Shown: positions 47,605 through 58,690 of the stretch, piece by piece
Layout: each line of letters begins with the position of its first letter
Position numbering within the stretch: position 1 is the first letter of the stretch
Assembly: GCA_018343915.1 (NCBI GenBank)
Contig: JABRWF010000006.1
Span: 682,001-746,000, forward strand
Direction of reading: 5' to 3'
Length of the DNA stretch: 64,000 nucleotides
Origin: Agroathelia rolfsii
Lineage: Eukaryota; Basidiomycota; Agaricomycetes; Amylocorticiales; Amylocorticiaceae
Made by a program: the position numbers and the translations under genes
Notes under the pieces: generated by a model
Told to the model about the DNA's origin: nothing
The model's input: the letters and a program-made list of their open reading frames with translations, nothing else
The model's database searches: none

Positions 47605-49037
47605 ATGCCGGTGACAGATAAAGGCTCGGGCAAACTTCCCAGCCTGCTCCCTGGCTCTGTCGTAGCTATCTTCTTGGGTCCCATGGTCATTGGCATAATG
47701 ATCGAACAATTACTACTAGGAATAATATGTTCTCTGGCAGCTACGTACTTTCGTTACCACTTCAGTAACGATAGTTTCTTCTGTAAGTTGATCGTCACCT
47801 GTCTGGTGGCTTTCACTGTGCTGTTGGGAATGCTAGACTTGTGCGTTCACCCGTTACAATATCACGTCCTTTTTACATGCAAACTCATCTCCATGTTTCC
47901 ACTTGAAGCATGGCGCTATATCGTAGCTTAGCTTTCGACTATGGTGACGCCGAGAAGTTCGATGTTCAGGGCTGGGTTTCGTGGACAGAGCCGGGTTTGA
48001 CGGCTTGGATAGCATTTGTCGCCCATATATTTTACATTTTCCGGTGCCGGGCCGTTACGCGCTCGTTGGTTGTTTGTATATTCTTGGGAGTTGGTAAGTT
48101 TCCGATTCTTGCTAAAATTTCAAATTATTCAGCTACCATGCCCCCTGTTTCCAGTTGCGCTTAACTCTTTGGTTTCTGGTATCACGTGCGATCATGTTTC
48201 AATTTGCCAGTGAAGCGTATCACTTACCAAACTTATTATATTCTTTTGGGCTGATAGCGCCGCTGTATTTTGCTTCTCACTGGGTCGGCTGAGTGAACTC
48301 CCAGGAGCTGTTGTGCCGTCTATTGTCTGGTTCGCCTCTGTACGTATGCTTCTGCCAGTGCGAATTCCGCGTTACTTGCTGACACTGCCACGGGTGCACC
48401 GATAAGAACACCATATGTGATTTAGGCATTGCGACTGTTTTAGTACTTTACCTTTGGTGTGGGCAAAGTGTTCTGCGTAGCAGCCACACCATGATTTCTC
48501 GCTTGCGACGGACTTCAGTTGAAACCGGGTCACTTACAGCTATTTGTGCAATAACGAACCTTATTCTCGTAAGCCCGCCCTAACTCTTTACTTGTAGTCA
48601 TTAGCTCTGAGATAATGTGATTAGTTTGCAGCTATGCCCGAGAAAGGTTATGAGTGGGTCGCTTTGATGATAACACCCATCATTTTTCATCTTAAACAAT
48701 CTCTTATAGTATGATGATACATTACTCCATGTCTCACTTGTATACGATATCCGTCTTGTATACTCTCCTTGGCCGCCAGAATCTCCGTAACATTCTATGC
48801 GAAGGATCAGGGACTTTTGTTAGTGACTTTCGGTCTTCGTTCTTGACTGCAGGCATTTTATCAACGGTGTGTTCGACGGCATCCTTCAAACTCGTGTACT
48901 CACACCTTTATATTTCATCTGACATACAGACTCCCTTGGACAATGATTTCAACGGTGAAACGCACAGATTGAAAGGCAAAACCTCAAAACCTCTCGCAAA
49001 CGATGAGTATATATCATGGGAGCAGAACCACACATAG
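47605..49037 (+). CDS. DUF6534-like membrane protein, array copy D9
   Basis: Intact subfamily B member and last of the right-pointing copies. Start at 47605 (MPVTDKGSGKLPSLLPGSVV); a frame upstream is open but lacks paralogue support. Exon 1 continues AIFLGPMVIGIMIEQLLLGI, YFRYHFSNDSFFCKLIVT; exon 2 MALYRSLAFDYGDAEKFD, WTEPGLTAWIAFVAHIFYIF, then RCRAVTRSLV where other copies have RCWAVTRS; exon 3 VALNSLVSGIT; exon 4 AAVFCFSLGRLSELPGAVVP; exon 5 CDLGIATVLVLYLWCGQSVL, MISRLRRTSVETGSLTAICA; exon 6 FAAMPEKGYE; exon 7 YSMSHLYTISVLYTLLGRQN; tail TPLDNDFNGETHRLKGKTSK to WEQNHT*. No lesion found. Confidence 0.84.
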
Positions 49038-50078
49038 AGATAGTTCAATCATGGGAAATATAGCTTCTTTACTGACTTGGATTCAACTTATTTTTGATGT
49101 TCAGTCAACCTAGTATTTGAAACATTAACAACGTTCTAATCCAGATTGCTGGCCCATCATCAAATTTGACTGCCTCGTACCCATTCTATTCTTATTGCTT
49201 AATACCATATTGAAGGCGGGAGGTTGACATATACCTAGCTTGGCCCGATAGGTTACTGATCCGAGCTGTACTTTACATTTCTAGTGATCCGTAGTTCTAC
49301 CATACCCTATAATTCATCTCTCTCCCTAACAGTCCTTGAATACTATACTTTCGTAATACCTAACGTGCTATATAAGTTCCATGAAATTAAAATGAGATAG
49401 GCGGCATGTGGTGTATGAGCCAGTCTGAGGCGGTAGCTGAGCCTCGAGCTGATTGATAGCTCCACGCTTCGAGTTCTGCTCAACCACGTTCTATTTGTAC
49501 CTGTACCGGTATACTTTCGAGGTAAATAATCCTCTGAGCCCTGAGGGGTATGATGTTAGCAGTGCTGCGTAGATAATGTTGAATGAAAATATTGGTATCT
49601 TACATCCTAAGCCCAGAATGACTCAATAATAGTAAACCACAGCTGCCGACTTTGTAAGAATGAAGCAGATTTTAAAATGTACTAGGTAAGAACTTACTGC
49701 CTAGTAAGCGGTGATGCTGTAGTTGTTGTGATACAAGCAGTATGGATATTTTATTTCTTTCGTATATCTTTCATGTCTACAAATATTTTTCCCATTCTAT
49801 TCTGTCGCATTTCTCTGTCGCCCTTATACCACACATTTTAATATACTTCCGGTGATCATGTGACCTTAGACACATCATCACTGCCGCTACTCTTCGACAC
49901 ACTTCAGTTCTTACAATAATAACTGAAGTGTACGTATATTGTTTCCTATTTCCTATTCTCACTCTCATACTTATTATTCCTTCCAGTAATATTGGTATTG
50001 GGTATATACTTGAGTTCTTACAATAATAACTGAAGTTAATATTGGTATTAGCAAATTTAATAGTAGTAACCGGGCAGT
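49038..50078. other. Tail-to-tail spacer D9-D10
   Basis: About 1 kb between convergent genes. It holds an 11-bp-stem palindrome at 49899-49931 and a second copy of its core at 50012-50037. No gene seen. Confidence 0.5.
49899..49931. repeat. Palindrome, 11-bp stem and 11-base loop, with repeated core
   Basis: ACACTTCAGTT (49899-49909), loop CTTACAATAAT, AACTGAAGTGT (49921-49931). The core GTTCTTACAATAATAACTGA recurs at about 50014-50033 within a region that also repeats TAATATTGGTATT. Possibly a shared transcription-stop region or a remnant element end. Confidence 0.6.
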
Positions 50079-51498
50079 CTATACATTCCTCTCCCCCCGC
50101 GTGTGTCCAAGCTTTGATTCATTATCATCGCATATGACGGCTTTTGAGGTTCTGTTTCGCAGCCAGGGTGCATCACCGCTGAGGTAATTATCCAATGAAG
50201 ACTATGTTTTGTGGAAATGTAAGATAACAAAGATACGAAGGAAACCATTGGACACACCGTTGATAAAACACCTGCAGCTAAGAACGATGACCGACAGTCG
50301 CTAACTAAAGACCCTGATCCCTCGAGAAGAATTTTACGGAGGTCCTGGCGACCAAGGAGGGTGTACAATACGGATAGTGTGTACAAATGAGAGATGGAGT
50401 ATTGTATTAAAAGACTGTTAAAGAGGTCATCTGAGGTCACGAGCAGGGAGAACTATCATCGGGGCAACCTACTCATATCCCTTGTCGGGCATATATACAA
50501 ACTGATAACACATTCTCAGAGCTGATCTCCATGTAAATAAAGAAGTAGGAGTCATTTACAAGAATTAGGTTTAGTAAAGCGCAAACAGCTGTGAGGGATC
50601 CAGTCTCGATCGACGTCCGTCGCAAACGGGTGACCATGACATTGGTACTGCGCAAAATGCTCCCTCTGCGCCAGAGGTAAAGTACTAGAACGGTCGCAAT
50701 GCCTAGGTCACATGCGCTTGTCTATCCAATGAAATAAACACATATTAGTGTTGATATCAGCAAGCGACATAGAGTATAGGAAAAACATGTACTGAGGCAA
50801 ACCAAATGGTGGCTGGAAGAATTACCCCTGCGAGCTTACTTAACCGCCCAGACGAGAAGCAGAACACGGTAACACTATCTGACACCAAAGAATAGATGAG
50901 TCTAGCGAACTAAACATACAAGATTTAGGTTTTGGCGCACGTGACACCGGAAACCAGAGAGTTGAGTGCAACTGAAACCAATAGATAAATATCAATAAAC
51001 GGCGTCCAATTCAGTGGACATACCGACTCCTAAGAATATACATACGACCAGCGAACGTGTGACAGCCCAGCATCGGAAAATATAAAATATATGAGCAACA
51101 AAAGCTATCCAAGCCGTCAAGCTTGGCTCCGTCCACAGAATCCAGTCCTGGAGATCAAATTTGTCACAGTCGCCGTGATCCCATATTATTCTGCGGTACA
51201 AGGACATGCTGTTAAATGAAGTCATTGAAATAAGTTTTTTTTTCACACAAACAAGATGTGACATCTGAACGCACAAGTCCAGAATACCTAGAAGCACAGT
51301 GAAAACAACGAGACAGGTGACAATTGACCTGCAGAAAGAAGTATCGTTTTTGAAATGATAGCGAAAGTACGCGATTGCTTGAGAACATATTATTCCTAGC
51401 AGAAACTGTTCGATCATTGTGCCCGTGACCATGGGACCTATGAAGAGGGCGACAACAGAGCATGACGGGGAAATGCTGTTCAGGCTATCGGCCGTCAT
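50079..51498 (-). CDS. DUF6534-like membrane protein, array copy D10
   Basis: Intact subfamily B member in reversed orientation, convergent with D9. Start at 51498 (MTADSLNSISPSCSVVALFI), GPMVTGTMIEQFLLGIICSQ, YFRYHFKNDTSFCRSIVT; exon 2 MSLYRRIIWDHGDCDKFD, WTEPSLTAWIAFVAHIFYIF, RCWAVTRSLV; exon 3 VALNSLVSGVT; exon 4 SVTVFCFSSGRLSKLAGVIL; exon 5 CDLGIATVLVLYLWRRGSIL, MVTRLRRTSIETGSLTAVCA; exon 6 FVYMPDKGYE; exon 7 YSISHLYTLSVLYTLLGRQD, KILLEGSGSLVSDCRSSFLA; tail SSLDNYLSGDAPWLRNRTSK to the TAG (50081-50079). Splice sites are standard. A GCCCTGCAT-like upstream element (51771-51779) sits about 275 bases from the start. Confidence 0.84.
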
Positions 51499-54022
51499 CG
51501 TGAATGTTGATCCAGTTGGCTACTACGAGCAAAAAGGACGGTAGAGCGGATCTAGAAATTATTGAGTCGAAGACGGAACTAGGCACCGAGAGTACTGAGC
51601 GCAGACACGATCCAAAGACCGGGATTGAAGTAGCTTGATCTATTATATACTGAGTCGATGACAATGCTATTTTCATTGCTTGGAAGATTCGAGGTACGGT
51701 CAAAGCCAGATAGAGCCAGTCATTTCCCACCAAGTCAGAAACCCTATTTTGGCGGATTCCGGAATGTATATATGCAGGGCAAAGCATACCAGCGCACCTT
51801 CTCAAACCAGAAAACCCCTTACAAAACAGTCTCGTCAGGCTAAATTGGAGGTAGTCGGTTGTCAATAAAGGAATTCTTTCGGATCTATGCATTCGAGCTT
51901 GTTTTATGGTAGCCGGTGCATGATAATAGCCCCTCTCAAATGATAATTGATATTGGAGCACTTATGGCTGGATCAACATATGCTCGCACCAAAACGTAAA
52001 TGGGGTACAACGAGCTTGTCATACCTGACGTTGATGTTCCGACCTGCTTGTCCCTGGATAGGCCTAGCTCTTTGGCATGTTGAAGGTCCGACAGGTAAGA
52101 ACTGAATTCAATGATGATTGTCAAGAGGCAATATGAAGAGGGGTGCAAGGCCAATGAATGTAGATTACGTTTAGATATAGGTCGCGTAGTCGCCAACTCT
52201 CTCGTGCTGTCCTGGTATGGCTCGCCCTTGCGGTAAGATTGGATAGTGCACAAAAGATTGACCCTGGAAAGCCGCCAGCACCAGTTTTTCTCATCCCCCC
52301 AGCACCCATTTATAAATGGATTAATTCTAAAAGTAAAATAAAAAGATTGGATGGGTGCTTGTGCAACCTATGTACCTAGACTCGCGCATGTGCAGAGTAT
52401 CTTCGAGTTTAGAGCAAGAATCAACTATGCGCGTGCATTAGAATTTGCTAATGTACAAAAGAAAGCAGAATGAGGTACCAAGTAGGAAGTGGTACATCGC
52501 ATCCAAGTCAGGCACCTTGGAGAATCCCTGATGTGGTCATATATATGGACTACCCTTCTACGTTCTTGCCGGGCTACTGGTAAGCGGCAAAAGTCTAGGC
52601 ACAGCACAAAATCGAATTAGTCGATTCCACACCTTTTCTCTTCAAATAACACTTCATATCCTTCATACGCCATTCAGAAGCCTATATAGTTAGTTTTGCA
52701 AAAATCCCGTTATTTAGTGGCTGTTAGCCATGCATATGATAGACTGCATATATGCCGAAAAACAAACTTTTCAATTCCAATTTATTTCTGAGTGAGACTG
52801 TTTTTTCCTATAGAGTATATGCCGAGGACATGACAACAAAAGAGAGTTTATGAGATGAAAAACATCTAGTGAGACTGTAGAAATTCCGGAAGTCGGTGGT
52901 TTTTATCGCTTTTCCGCCCTAGCTTGTATACACCAAGGCCGTTGATTCCTGAAATTTCTATAGCCTCACTGGATGTTTTTCGTTTCACGAGGTTTTTTCT
53001 TCTTGTCACGTCCTTGGCATATACTCTACAGGAAAAGTGGCTTCACTCAGAAATAAATTGGGATTGCAGAGTTTGTTTTCCAGTATATACGCACTCTATG
53101 CAGATATATAGTTAAATAACGGGATTTTTTAAAAACTAACTACATAGGCTTCTGAAGGGTATATGAAAGATATTTTATGAAGTGTTATTTGAAGAGGAAA
53201 GGTGTGTAAGTAGGTGAAATCGACTAGTTTGTATAATTTTGTGCTGTGCCTAAACTGTCGTCGCTCACTGGTACATGCACGAACATTGTGCACGAAGACA
53301 TCTTTTACATGGGCAAATGTCAATATGCCACGTCCATTACTTACATGATAGAATCATTTCAATTCAGGCTGAAATACATCAAAAAGTATGTTGAGTGGGA
53401 TACTAGTACATTGTTCAAAACATGCATGAGACCAAATATTTCGCCCAGAACCACTGCTGACTTATATATATTGGGACTGACGCAAAGTCCACATGAAAAA
53501 TAAGGCTTACGAGCTCCTCATTGGAGCTTGATTAAGGTTTCATGTTGAGATCTCCCACGCTAAAAGAAAAAGACACATCCCAAGCCCCGTTTATGTTCAG
53601 AAGCCAAACTAAAGAGATGACCAGCCCTCCGTGCTGATCGATGAATTTTATATGGGCAACAATGTTTCGACACTGAATTGTATTTCATTTGTGGCATTCG
53701 AGAAAAATAACGTGTCCGAGGATAGACTACGGTCAAGTGGGAATATTGTGGTATACACCGCATTGAGAAAATATTAGTACTTTGTACCCTAGGCCTAGAA
53801 TAATGGAAACAGCTGTGGATTCTTGTGAGAACGAATGGGTTCGATAAGAGAATATACGAAAAGAGGAGGTGCATCGAAGGAACTGGTGTTGCGGTAGCGA
53901 CGAAACAAAAGTGTTGAGAGAAGGGGGGGAGGGTTAAGTGTCTATATGTAATGTACATTCAAGTTGCATTGTTCAAGGTTCAATCTGTGACAATCGTGTA
54001 TATCAAATGTTTTGCTTCGTAG
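51499..54022. other. Array spacer D10-D11 with palindromic element
   Basis: About 2.5 kb. 51640-51850 matches the upstream region of D11 (55650-55790) in patches. The old foldback element is at 52591-53256. The remainder is AT-rich with no gene seen. Confidence 0.55.
52591..53256. mobile_element. Old palindromic (foldback-type) element
   Basis: Two arms of about 300 bases are diverged reverse complements over nearly the whole length. Outer pair: AAGTCTAGGCACAGCACAAA on the left against the reverse complement of TTTTGTGCTGTGCCTAAACT on the right. Inner pairs include CTTCAAATAACACTTCAT, CAGAAGCCTATRTAGTTAGT, AATCCCGTTATTTA, CTCAGAAATAAATTGG, GGCATATACTCTA and the CCAGTGAGGC/GTCTCACTAG region near the centre (about 52920). 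Small indels and substitutions are scattered, so the element is much older than the one at 45513. No coding frame. Confidence 0.78.
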
Positions 54023-55365
54023 TCAAGGCTCATCTTCATTAGAGCAACTTTCTGACGAAATCTACCTCAAGGGAGGCAATGTAAGAATAAATGAATGCGC
54101 GTGCAGAAATTCATCAGACATACCGGTGATAGAACGCCTGCTGCCAAGAATGAATTCCGAAAGTCGGTGACAAACGTACCCCCTCCCTCGTGAAGAATAT
54201 GCCGAAGGTCCTGGCGGCCGAGAAGAGTGTACAAGACAGACACTGTATATAAGTGAGAGATGGAGTATTGAAATAATAGGCTGTAAAGAGGTTAATTTCA
54301 GATCGCAGGCAACAAAGCTTATCATCCAAACGATTTACTCATAGCCTCTCTCGGGCATAATGGCAAACTAATGACGTTGGCTCAGAGTTAGTCCGTATGA
54401 ATGATCAAATGAAATGACCTTACAAAAATTAGATTTAATAGTGCGCATATAGCCGTCGGCGACCCGGTTCCAATGGATATCCATCGTAAGCGGCTGATCA
54501 TAGTATTGGTGCTACGCAAAACACTCTGTCTACCCCAGAGGTAAATCACCAGAACGGTCGCAATACCCATATCGCATACACTCGTCTGGTTAACGAGACA
54601 GGCCCATGTGAGCATAAGCAAAAGACAGAGAACACAGGAAACGCATGCACTGAGACAAACCAAACAGTGGCTGGAGTAACGACAACCGCGCGGTTACTTA
54701 ACCGGCCTGCAGCAAAGCAGTATACGGTGACACTATTCAGTACCAAAGGATGGGATAAGTATAGCAGATAAAATAAAAACCAGGCATGGACGTACGTGAT
54801 ACCGGAAACTAAGGCATTGAGTGCTACTAATATCATGAGGATAGGTAAGCTGAATGAATGATGGTCAATTTTGGAAGACATACCGACCCCCAGGAACATG
54901 CAAACGGCCAAGGAGCGGGTAACGGCCCAGCACCTAAAGATGTAAAATATATGGGCAACGAAGCCTATCCACGCTGTAAAGGCTGGCTCCGCCCACAGAA
55001 TCCAATCCTGGAGATCAAATTTGTAACAATTGCCATAATCCGATACTAGTCTGCGGTATAGCGCCAGGCTTTTGAGTGACGGCGTACAGGTGAGTTTAAC
55101 ACGTGAACAGGACGTAGTGATGATGTAGCCTGCGGACGCACAAGTCTAGAATACCCAACAATATAGTGAAAGCCACAAGACATGTGACAATTGATCTGCA
55201 GAAGATAGTGTCGCTATTGAAGTGGTAGCGAAAGTACATGACTGCCTGAGAACAGATTATCCCTAGTAGCCATTGCTCGATCATTGTGCCTGCAACTACA
55301 GGGGCCAGGAACTTTTCCACGATGTAGCAAGGGGGCATATGGTCGCCGAAGCTTTCGTCCGTCAT
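54023..55365 (-). CDS. DUF6534-like membrane protein, array copy D11
   Basis: Last array copy, same orientation as D10. Start at 55365 (MTDESFGDHMPPCYIVEKFL), APVVAGTMIEQWLLGIICSQ, YFRYHFNSDTIFCRSIVT; exon 2 LALYRRLVSDYGNCYKFD, WAEPAFTAWIGFVAHIFYIF, RCWAVTRSLA; exon 3 VALNALVSGIT; exon 4 SVTVYCFAAGRLSNRAVVVT; exon 5 CDMGIATVLVIYLWGRQSVL, MISRLRWISIGTGSPTAICA; exon 6 FAIMPERGYE; exon 7 YSISHLYTVSVLYTLLGRQD, HILHEGGGTFVTDFRNSFLA. In exon 5 the usual RLRRTSxETGSLT has become RLRWISIGTGSPT, so a conserved arginine and glutamate are lost. The tail exon probably ends early (SSESCSNEDEP*, TGA near 54023); homologous DNA continues past this stop. It may be expressed, but looks weakened. Confidence 0.74.
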
Positions 55366-56348
55366 GGCGGACGGTGAGAGTCGACTGTGTACAAGCAAAT
55401 AAGAGGTATAACGAGCCTTGAAGTTACTGAATTCAGCCTGGTGAGACAGTGATACGGCCCCAAGGGGGCTCCAGGCATGGGGTCAAGGTCCGCGCCCGGA
55501 GTAAGTTGGTATATATTCAGACAACGACTGTGGGCCGACATCGCTAACACACTGTTGAGATCATGCAGGGAACAGTCCAAGCTATATAGAGACATACAGG
55601 GTACTACTGTAGCCATGAGTGCATGGGTCATACATAATGACCATGACCCTGTAGATACTAGAAACCCTAGTTTCGACAGATTGCCGGCGTGTGCGCAGGG
55701 CAAAGCCCCCAGGCAGCATGCCTTCCCACACCAGAAAGCCTTTCATAAGTCATGGTCTTGTCAGGCTAAATTAGCGATGATTCTATTCTAAATAGTAAAC
55801 GCAATCCTTTGGTTAATACAAGTTCATCCCCAAAATCCATCAAGATGTAGTGGCTTTGTCACGCCTGGTTTGTCCTCTTGGGCTCCTCAAGGACCCAGAA
55901 GGTGGGTATTTTATTTCATATACAAATGATGATCATTGCACAAGCGGTAGGATGAAGCAGATCCGAGTTCGAGTCCGCGCCAAGGGTTGCCAGGAGACAG
56001 GCGCACAATAAGACATAGGTACAAGGCTCATGATGTTTTTTTACGAGTTCAAAAAACGTTCAAAGCTCAGTACAAAACAAAAATCAATCATTTGTCGGCT
56101 TGGCGGTCGAGGCGCATTTGTCTCTCAAGTCTTAACACAGCGCTTCTGCTTCAAAGAACCACAATTCTCCAATAGTTCTACTAACAAGGGCAATTCTTGC
56201 AATCCCACATTTTGTTCCATCTATTGTGTGACCTCTCGGGAAAAAGTCTCCTTTGCGCAGCTCTGAAAGAATTCGTATAAGCTACGCTACATAGACTGAT
56301 CGACGAGTTGATCATTGGTCAACACCAGCATCATCTCTTCCTGCACAT
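55366..56348. other. Right border of the array / CLP1 promoter
   Basis: About 980 bases. 55366-55790 shares blocks with the D10 upstream region, including CAGGGCAAAGC and CTTGTCAGGCTAAATT. From about 55800 on the sequence is unique and should hold the CLP1 promoter. No gene seen. Confidence 0.5.
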
Positions 56349-58501
56349 ATGGCAGAACAACAACGAGGTATCATTCGCGAATGGATTCTCGAGCCTGAGA
56401 CAGAGTACCGATTCGAGCTCGACCCGGGTACAACACTCGCCATCAAAGTGCGTTGCTTTTAACAGGAGGGGGACGAAAAGAGAAAGAAGGACCACATTCC
56501 TCCTCTGATCTCTCTCTCTCTCTCAGTGAAGACAAAACTGTCTTTCTTTGCTCTCCATGATCTTGTTCTCACCTGTTGTTTGATCTGCTCCGTAGCTCTT
56601 GAAAGGCACTGCAGAGGTATTTGGTGCTGAGCTCGCTCTGGGAAAGGCGTATCTCTTTGGTTCGGAGTGTAAAGCGGCCGTGTACACTTGGGAAGGGTGT
56701 ACCCTCGAGATAAGTATCATTCACATCCCCATGCCTAACACTAATACCCATCTTTCGTGTCCAACACGTCCTAGGCACAGCATCTACAGAATATGTCTCC
56801 GACGAAACGCCCATGTCTGCTTATGCAAACCTGCACATCGCGCTCGAGCAGATGCGCGTACGCGCCCTACGCACCGTGCACGGTTCACCTATTTCCGATA
56901 ATGACGACTATGACGAGGATGGATCAACAAGCCAACACCAACTTCCACCGCGTGTGCTTATTCTGGGCCCAGAACACTCGGGTAAGACGACGGTGACGAA
57001 GATCTTGGCCAACTATGCTGTACGTGCGGGGCAGGACTGGGCGCCGCTGGTGGTCAACGTCGACCCGAGCGAGGTGGGTAGCTGCTCCTTTTTTCTTTCT
57101 TTTTCTCTATCTCTCCTCGGTAATCTGAAGTGCTTTAAGCTCATTGCATTTCAATTCCGTCTCAGGGAGGCTGGATTGTTCCCGGTGCTGTGTCCGTAGC
57201 GACAGTGACCGCACCTCTGCCGACGTCCTCGCCTGCGAGTACGTTGGGCTCAGCTGCCACATCAGCACCAACCGCGTTAGCTTCAAACGCCCTTCTACCC
57301 TTGGTGAATTGGTATGGACATCTCGAGACGCGTATCAACCCTCTGTTGCTCGAGAGGTTGATCAGGAGCTTGGGTGAAGTTGTGCAGGATCGGTATGACC
57401 TCGATCCCGAGGGTAGGTAGTCTTTGTTTTTCTAGAAGATGAATTGCGTGCTCATTCAACGGATCTCATTTGACTTTATGGTTTTTGTATAGGGAGGGCC
57501 AGCGGACTCATCATCGACACACCGTCATCCTTTGCGAGTGGGCCCAGTACAGGTACAGGCACGGAGCATAGACATCAACTTATCAAAGCCTGTGTAGAGG
57601 CATTCAGAAGTGCGTCCAGGCTGTTCCTATTCACACACTCTTGCAATATTCACTATCTGTTTCAGTCAATGTTATCATCGTCGTGGGTCACGAGAAGCTG
57701 AACGTCGAGATGCAGCGGACATACGGAAAGGATATTACAATTGTCAAGATCCCAAAGTCGGGTGGTGTATGTTCTCCTTGACGTCATCCTGATGTCTTTC
57801 TTGTCTCATAAGTAATCTTCCTCTGTAGGTGGTAGAGCTTGATCGTGGCTACCTCGAGCGTATACAGCAATACCAACTACATACGTATATGTATGGCCAG
57901 GTCTTTGACCTGCCAGCGGGCATCCTACCCAATGCTCTAGGCGCAAGGGGGGATAGTGGACTCGACCTCCAGCTCTCACCTTCTTCCACCGTCGTTGGGT
58001 TTGATGAGATCAAGATCTTTCGTATTGGAGAAAGTGCGTGTATCCACCTTCTTTTTGCACTATTCGCTAGGTGTGTTAACATTGCATGATGCACCCTACA
58101 GAGTCAATGGCACCTTCATCCGCATTACCGATTGGCGCCACTCGCGTGGTGTCTGAAATGCAGCCTCTCCAGGTGGATCCTGCCATGCTTGGATCCGGGT
58201 TATTGAATGCGGTCCTCGCTCTGTTGGCGCAGCCGGACGAAGACGAAGAGCGCGACGCCCACCATGAGGGGAATGAACATATTTTGGATATGACTGTTAG
58301 CGGATTCCTGGTCGTGTACGTAGATTTTTTTTAAATTTTTTTATTTCTTATCATTCATCTCAGGGAATATTAACCGAGACGCTGCTTTTGATTAGAACTG
58401 CGCTGGACGTTGCAAGCCGGAAGATGACGATTCTGTCGCCAAACCCGGGCTCGTTAGCTGGTCGTACGGCAGTTGTAGGTTCTGTTGAATGGGTAGAATA
58501 A
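56349..58501 (+). CDS. CLP1: Pre-mRNA 3'-end processing factor CLP1
   Basis: Subunit of cleavage factor IA that links RNA cleavage and polyadenylation factors in the nucleus; P-loop protein of the polynucleotide kinase family. Start at 56349 ([33 protein letters not shown]), then [51 protein letters not shown], and the Walker A block [19 protein letters not shown]. Further exons: [109 protein letters not shown], and a last exon [25 protein letters not shown] ending at TAA 58499-58501. About nine to ten short introns; the first contains a (CT)n tract near 56511. Length of about 500 aa fits fungal CLP1. An acidic insert ([10 protein letters not shown]) precedes the P-loop. Confidence 0.95.
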
Positions 58502-58690
58502 ATAGTGTACTTTGTACTTGGAGACCATGTGTAATTCCGTCGTCAACAAAAACCCGTATTGTTGCGTGTAATATGTAGGATCGATGATGTCATGCGCGTC
58601 TGCATGTGTCGAATGAGATATTTCAAGTCGCACTGCCGCTATCATCCGCGCTTGTGAAACCACTTTTCTCTCTCCTGCCTCCACAAAACA

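Noticed and set aside
24459..55365. Array genes as classical fungal pheromone receptors (STE3)
   Set aside because: Seven hydrophobic segments fit, but the STE3 motifs are not seen and the exon 5/7 motifs match a DUF6534-type family instead.
55935..55990. Possible second tRNA (GAGTTCGAGTCC resembles a T-arm B box)
   Set aside because: The stem next to the TTCGAGT loop does not pair and no acceptor or D arm can be folded.
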